This document shows positions 59,248-64,000 of a stretch of 64,000 nucleotides of DNA, piece after piece (position 1 is the stretch's first letter; each line of letters opens with the position of its first letter). Made by a program: the position numbers and the translations under genes. A model generated the notes under the pieces. The model did no database searches and was not told the DNA's origin. It saw only the letters and a list, made by a program, of their open reading frames with translations. This stretch comes from Urechis unicinctus (taxonomy: Eukaryota > Annelida > Polychaeta > Xenopneusta > Urechidae): NCBI GenBank assembly GCA_034190875.2, contig CM067353.1, positions 33,103,675 through 33,167,674 on the forward strand. Direction: 5' to 3'.

Positions 59248-61719
59248 GGTCAAAGCAATGTTGAGTGTCAAAAGTACATTGTGCCACAACCTTGTCCATT
59301 ATCTTAAAGTTCACCACGTTGTCATGACCTTCGCGTCACCTCTCAGCCCCCACCCCCTCTCCTCATACATGCCCTTTACCTTATAGCCGAGCCCATCTTC
59401 TTATCAGGCCACTGCATGTCCCATGAGAATTGGATGGCCTGCCTGGGTCGTTGAGGGAATCTGTTTGACCTTTAAAAATGAGTTCTATCCTCCGAGCTCA
59501 ACACTTCTCTCTCAATCTTTTGGGCAAAGCTCCTTCTTAAATTCTAAAGTCATAGTAATCGAATAAAGTGTAAGTCTCTTCTAAATCCAACCCCTGAAGT
59601 TCGTGTTCCTTCATCAACAATTTCAAGCGCGTGTCGCGGATCACCACACCACAAATCGCGATACGACAGCAAGGACTTTGCCAAAGTTCACGGTGATTAA
59701 CGATCATCCCCGACTCGGCGTTAGGATCGTTCCGGGGGATAGTTCGGTTCCCGATGTTAGGTTTCCGAGTGACTAGCGACTAGATCTATGTAACATATGC
59801 TATAGCGAAAAATAACTTGCTTGTCAGTGTTCGGAAATTTGTCACCCGGACCTGACATCGGGATCCCACCGCCTTTGTTCATTCATAACGGATCCAAGGA
59901 GTTTGCCGGGCCATACCTTCTCCAGCTGACGGACCGCTATGACTTCTTCCTACTTCTGTTATTGATCATAACGTATAAGACAATCTATCAAACCCCATAC
60001 AGCCACATGGATTTGTATTATAAAGTCGACAAGTGGAAATCGTGAATTCAAACTTAAAGAACGATTTGGCCACCAGCTTCCTATAAATCATCCCTCGTGT
60101 CATTCAAGTTTCGTGCCCATTTTAATAGGTTCTAAACGCGTGTATGAGCGCTCAATATATCCACCACTTGCCTACCTCATGATACGAACCACTGTTGAAC
60201 CAACAATCAGGATCTATGTTACCAATGTAGGTTGTGCGAACCAGTCGGAATTGCATCTAAAATCAGATACAATCAGAGATGGAAAATTCTTTGATACATA
60301 TATTAATATATATATATATAACCCAACCCGATAGACATACTTCCCAGGTTGTAACTTGCTGTAAGTGACAAACGAATTTACAACCAAGGAAACGTTGATG
60401 TTCAAACTCGACATTGCCTCTCTACTAAGTACAGTATATCAAGGCCAATGTACTCTCATTATTGACCTCGATTATACCTGCGAGGAGATTGGATTGTTGC
60501 CTCCAATATCTCACCTGAATGCTGATGATTAGCAATGAAACGGTATATTCACCTTATATATGTGCCAGTGTAAATATAGCTACAATAATAACGTCATTGT
60601 TTCATGTTTTGACGTATGCTGTCCGAACAAATCAGTTTTTGATGGTGATTAGAACTTTTGAGTGGTGTTTGAAGAGATACGGAGTAGCGGGTGGGGAAGT
60701 GTGACAGATTACGTCATCAACAACTTGAGGTTCGTTCAAGTGCGTATGGTTAGAATTCGCGGTTCACTTTGCCCCTACCAGAGTGGCTAGAAGGGTTTTG
60801 GTACACTTCATTCCTTCTCGGAGTTGAGAGCAGACATTGGTTTATTGGGTAGCATCCTGGATATCGATTATAACTTAAGATGATATAAAATTACCCTTAA
60901 GAGTATTCAGGATGCCATCATTTTCATCAGAAAATGTAACACGGATATTCTGTATATAAACATAGTTTACCAGAAACCTTCATGAGTATTATTATCTTGT
61001 TTTACTTTTATGATGCTCATACTAAGGCCAAATAAACACGTTCAGTTCTCGTCAGGGAATTGATGAAAAATTTTAGCATATATCTTAACTATATATCCCT
61101 CCCATTATAAATACAAATGATAACCGGATGTGTACCACATGAACTCTCATGTTATTCACACAGTTTCTGGGCTATTGATGCTTATGAAAGTCAAACTTCA
61201 TTACACACTTTACTCGAATACCACATGTATCTAATATATGTAACAAACAAACTTCAGCATATGTAAAAACAAAACAAACCACCCCATCTCCATACCCACC
61301 ACCTCCCTCAACCACCTCGTGTGAGAGGTGCATGACATACAAATATTGACCATTGCTCTTTTCTTGGTAATAAATCCTGCTATGAATTTATTCGGAATTC
61401 GTCAGATGTTTGTTGAGATATTTGCAAAAACAGTAACTTTAGTCTAATGTGTGGCTCCTGCATACATTGCTGCATTTCCACAAAAATGGAATGATTTCTA
61501 ACCAACCTTATCTTTTGAAAAGCAAACTACTAATTCCGATCGAGATTTGGTGAAGAAGATCCACAAAGACAAAATACATTGACTCATTCATCTTGCACAA
61601 TAAACAAATTTACTGCTACCATTATAAACGCTTACATCATTCCTAATTCCAATTCCTTCATTCGTTGTAATCGGTTACCTGGTGAACATTCCGAAAATGA
61701 GTACATACATACCACTTAC

Positions 61720-61788
61720 CCAGAAGATGAAATTGACGAAAAACATTATATATTTCAAGCAAGAAGCGCCACACGAAAGATCCGCCAT
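61720..61788 (-). CDS. Orphan tetraspanin first exon, copy D
   Basis: An intact exon 1 (ATG at 61788, MADLSCGASCLKYIMF then FVNFIFW) with a good GTAAGTGG donor, nearly identical to exon 1 of copy C. No exon 2-8 lies between here and 54,266. It is either a broken partial copy or a second first exon and promoter that could splice into copy C exon 2 at 51,258. Confidence 0.85.
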
Positions 61789-64000
61789 CTTGAATGAATT
61801 TGTAGAAACACTCGGTCTGTTCTATCCCTGAATTTTGTATCTACAAACTCGCGTCTTTGACTGTTAACTTCCGATTGAATACTGTTGCTTCCGGGCGGTG
61901 CTTATGTTAACCTATATCAGAGCTGCCTAATGAGGATTAATAACGTCACGACAACGTAATTGTCTTCACACCTGGTGTGGACTTGTATCACATGGTACGT
62001 CGTACCTTCTGATTCACTTTTTACCTCGTGATAATGATAAATACGCACTCAACCTTTGTTCCCCCACTCCAATGATTAACCGTGTTATCATTGTGGGCGT
62101 TCGCAAACGTCAATGGTGAAAAATAATGTGCACGACGACCAAGGGCATTATTCGTTTTTATGGTTTTTTAAAATTGATAAATAGTGTTCTAAAAGGACGC
62201 AACTATCATACCACGATGGTTGGTTGGCTTAGTAAGCAAATAAATATTACTCTCTATGCAACATATATGTGACGATAACAAAAGAAACTTCACCAATATG
62301 AGTGAGGGTTAAACAGGAACTGAAATGTTTATGGAAGTTCGGTCAAACTGGTTCCATGTGTTTTCAGGAACGTAATCCTAAATCTCATCCTTTGCCAAAT
62401 AGAGTTTGCCAAAAAGGTGATCATTTGGGGAAATGCAATCCGATTTGTGTTACAAGTATCTAGTAGAAACAACTTGTACTTTTGTGACGTTCATTTATAC
62501 GCGTCTTGTAGCGAGTGAGTCATGGTTTACTTGTTGACCTATGAACGTTGCTTATTTGATAGAGTGTCATGGAAGAAGTGAGTTACCCCGACACCTAGTG
62601 TCGTGAAGTTGTTATGATGGATGGGCGAGCTCCCTAAGTGGATAACGCTTTGTCTGATAATTTGTCCCATTAACCTGGACTTGTTTTTTGTTTTTGCATG
62701 AAAATCTAAAAACAGTACATAATGTGTCAATAACGGTTTGTTTTATTCGAAGAAGCCTTTTAATAATGGAAGTACAACGATATTCGGTAATTTATTCAAC
62801 AAACGCTGATGATTGCGATATGGAACGCCGGTGTGTGTTGAAGATGTAGCTTAATATTAACGTTCGATGTGTTGCAGATAATAATTGACAACAGGAAGAT
62901 GTAACGTGATTAATAGCATTTTTTATCTCGGCACGAGCCACTTTGTATCATGCTCAAAGTACAAGGGTGTATAAAATATGTCTTATCAAAAATCAGGAAC
63001 ATTTTGCCGTGAAAAAACTTCACTACTTGAGTAATATTCGAAATGATGCAGATAAGTGATGACATCAATAATGTTTCCATTTCATATTTCATCACAAACA
63101 GGTTAGTTATTTCAAAACTTAAACGTTTTAATTTTATCAATACCTTCTGTCCCTATACGGATTAATAAGATGTATGTACATAAAGCGAATTGAAATATGC
63201 AATGGAATAAATGTTGATGACAATTTAAATTATTAAGAACATTTAGTACTGATAATCGGAACACCGTATTGAACGGAGCCTATGATGTACTTCTGTAAGT
63301 TGGTGAGTTTGGCAAGTGCTGTCTCTGTGTTTCGATCCTGTACCTACTGATTTGTACCATGTGCATTGATTCTCCATGCAGCCAGGGGAATCCCTTAAGC
63401 TGCATGATAAAACTGGCGACCAAAAACGCGTTCCAACCGATAAAACAAATACAGTTCGTGGATATATATCATACATCAATGGGAATAATTGACCTTTCGT
63501 GTTTTTGGTGAGTATGCAAGCAAAACAATGTGAATACTTGTCCGACGACAGAATTATTTATTTTATGAGGGAGTCAAGGAAAAAGTCACAGGTGGTTTAT
63601 TGACGTGAAATTGGAGTATACAAATTTAACAATTGGTGCTGTTGAGATAAACAGCATGAAATGTTATTGATGACATAATGTAGGAATTTAACAATGATAG
63701 TGTGATAAAGAAGAACAATTTTGATTAGACTTCTGTGTTATTAAGTATTATCCCATGTACAACATGCAGGAGTATATAAAGACAGAATAATTAATACAAC
63801 ACATGGGATATACGAAATGTTGATAAGGTAGATATATTGAGATACTTATGAGCTGTGAAATATAAAACAATGGACAACATGCAGGAGTAAAATAATGACC
63901 TAAATAAATAACCCGCTATGTAAACAATTATACTAAGATAATTGGCAATACAACTAGCCCTGGTTGGATGGTGATATACTAATATACCGTCCTGTGTATT
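61789..64000. other. Upstream flank of orphan exon D
   Basis: Duplicate of 54,266-56,580. A minus frame at 63,243-63,479 (TVFVLSVGTRFWSPVLSCSL then CMENQCTWYKSVG) followed by a GTAGGT donor is open here, but its mate in block C near 55,850-55,960 has an in-frame stop. No gene is recognised. Confidence 0.4.

Larger units (their letters stand above)
54266..61719. other. Region between tetraspanin C exon 1 and orphan exon D
   Basis: 54,266-56,580 is the upstream flank of C and is duplicated in block D. From about 56,600 to 60,300 the DNA is not duplicated here; it holds unrecognised minus frames at 56,688-57,060, a poly-C-ended element (58,028-58,245) and a dispersed repeat (58,633-59,247). No gene is recognised. 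From 60,320 it is block D again. Confidence 0.5.
60320..64000. repeat. Segmental duplication block D (partial, runs off the window)
   Basis: Collinear with about 52,400-56,580: starts at CCCGATAGACATACTTCCCAG and includes tetraspanin exon 1, its upstream flank and the anonymous DNA to CGTCCTGTGTATT at the window end. It differs by substitutions and small indels. Confidence 0.92.

Noticed and set aside
59255-59800. Possible solo LTR (AATAAA near 59,565 and promoter-like text)
   Set aside because: No mate, no clear TG...CA ends and no target duplication found.

Overview
This is eukaryotic, metazoan nuclear DNA. Coding sequence lies in short exons with GT...AG introns, AT is high, and there are long AT, CA, GAT, CTA and CCA microsatellites, several minisatellites and decayed transposons. 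Gene content (a TBC1D19 orthologue, a CNBD2-like protein, a tandem tetraspanin family) and a CR1/jockey-type LINE fragment suggest a bilaterian, probably marine, invertebrate. The sequence alone does not fix the phylum. No prokaryotic genes, CRISPR array, rRNA or tRNA were recognised. Nearly all open frames in the window are repeat or intron shadows; the real genes had to be assembled exon by exon with phase-matched splice sites.

Layout. (1) 1-5,794: no gene recognised; a dispersed repeat at 242-826 recurs at 58,633-59,247. (2) 5,795-11,989, plus: a CNBD2-like cyclic-nucleotide-binding-domain gene, 14 exons visible, N-terminus not found, a 19-Asp run coded by a GAT microsatellite and an apparent frameshift in the large exon. 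(3) 14,353-24,658, minus: a complete 16-exon TBC1D19 gene (532 aa) convergent with gene 2. Its introns hold a 25-bp minisatellite open in all three sense frames and a DNA transposon with perfect inverted ends and target duplication. (4) 24,659-30,068: intergenic, with a compound microsatellite. (5) 30,069-35,029, plus: a complete eight-exon tetraspanin gene, copy A (290 aa). (6) 35,030-38,700: low-complexity DNA, a LINE reverse transcriptase fragment and an odd direct/inverted repeat structure. (7) 38,573-45,060 and 46,251-54,400, minus: two tandem blocks, each with tetraspanin exons 1-7 (copies B and C); neither has a recognisable exon 8. (8) 60,310-64,000: a third partial block with only tetraspanin exon 1 (copy D), continuing past the window.

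Tetraspanin A points toward B, C and D tail to tail, so the locus looks like an inverted duplication followed by tandem expansion. Copy C keeps all family hallmarks, B has lost the second-loop cysteine motif and has a damaged fourth membrane segment, and D is an orphan first exon. Mobile elements present in one block and absent from its sisters (a poly-C-ended element and a gag-like fragment in B, a roughly 530-bp segment in C) record later insertions. I see no novel multi-gene biochemical system. The most unusual content is this expanding and decaying tetraspanin cluster and the behaviour of simple repeats inside its genes and their neighbours.
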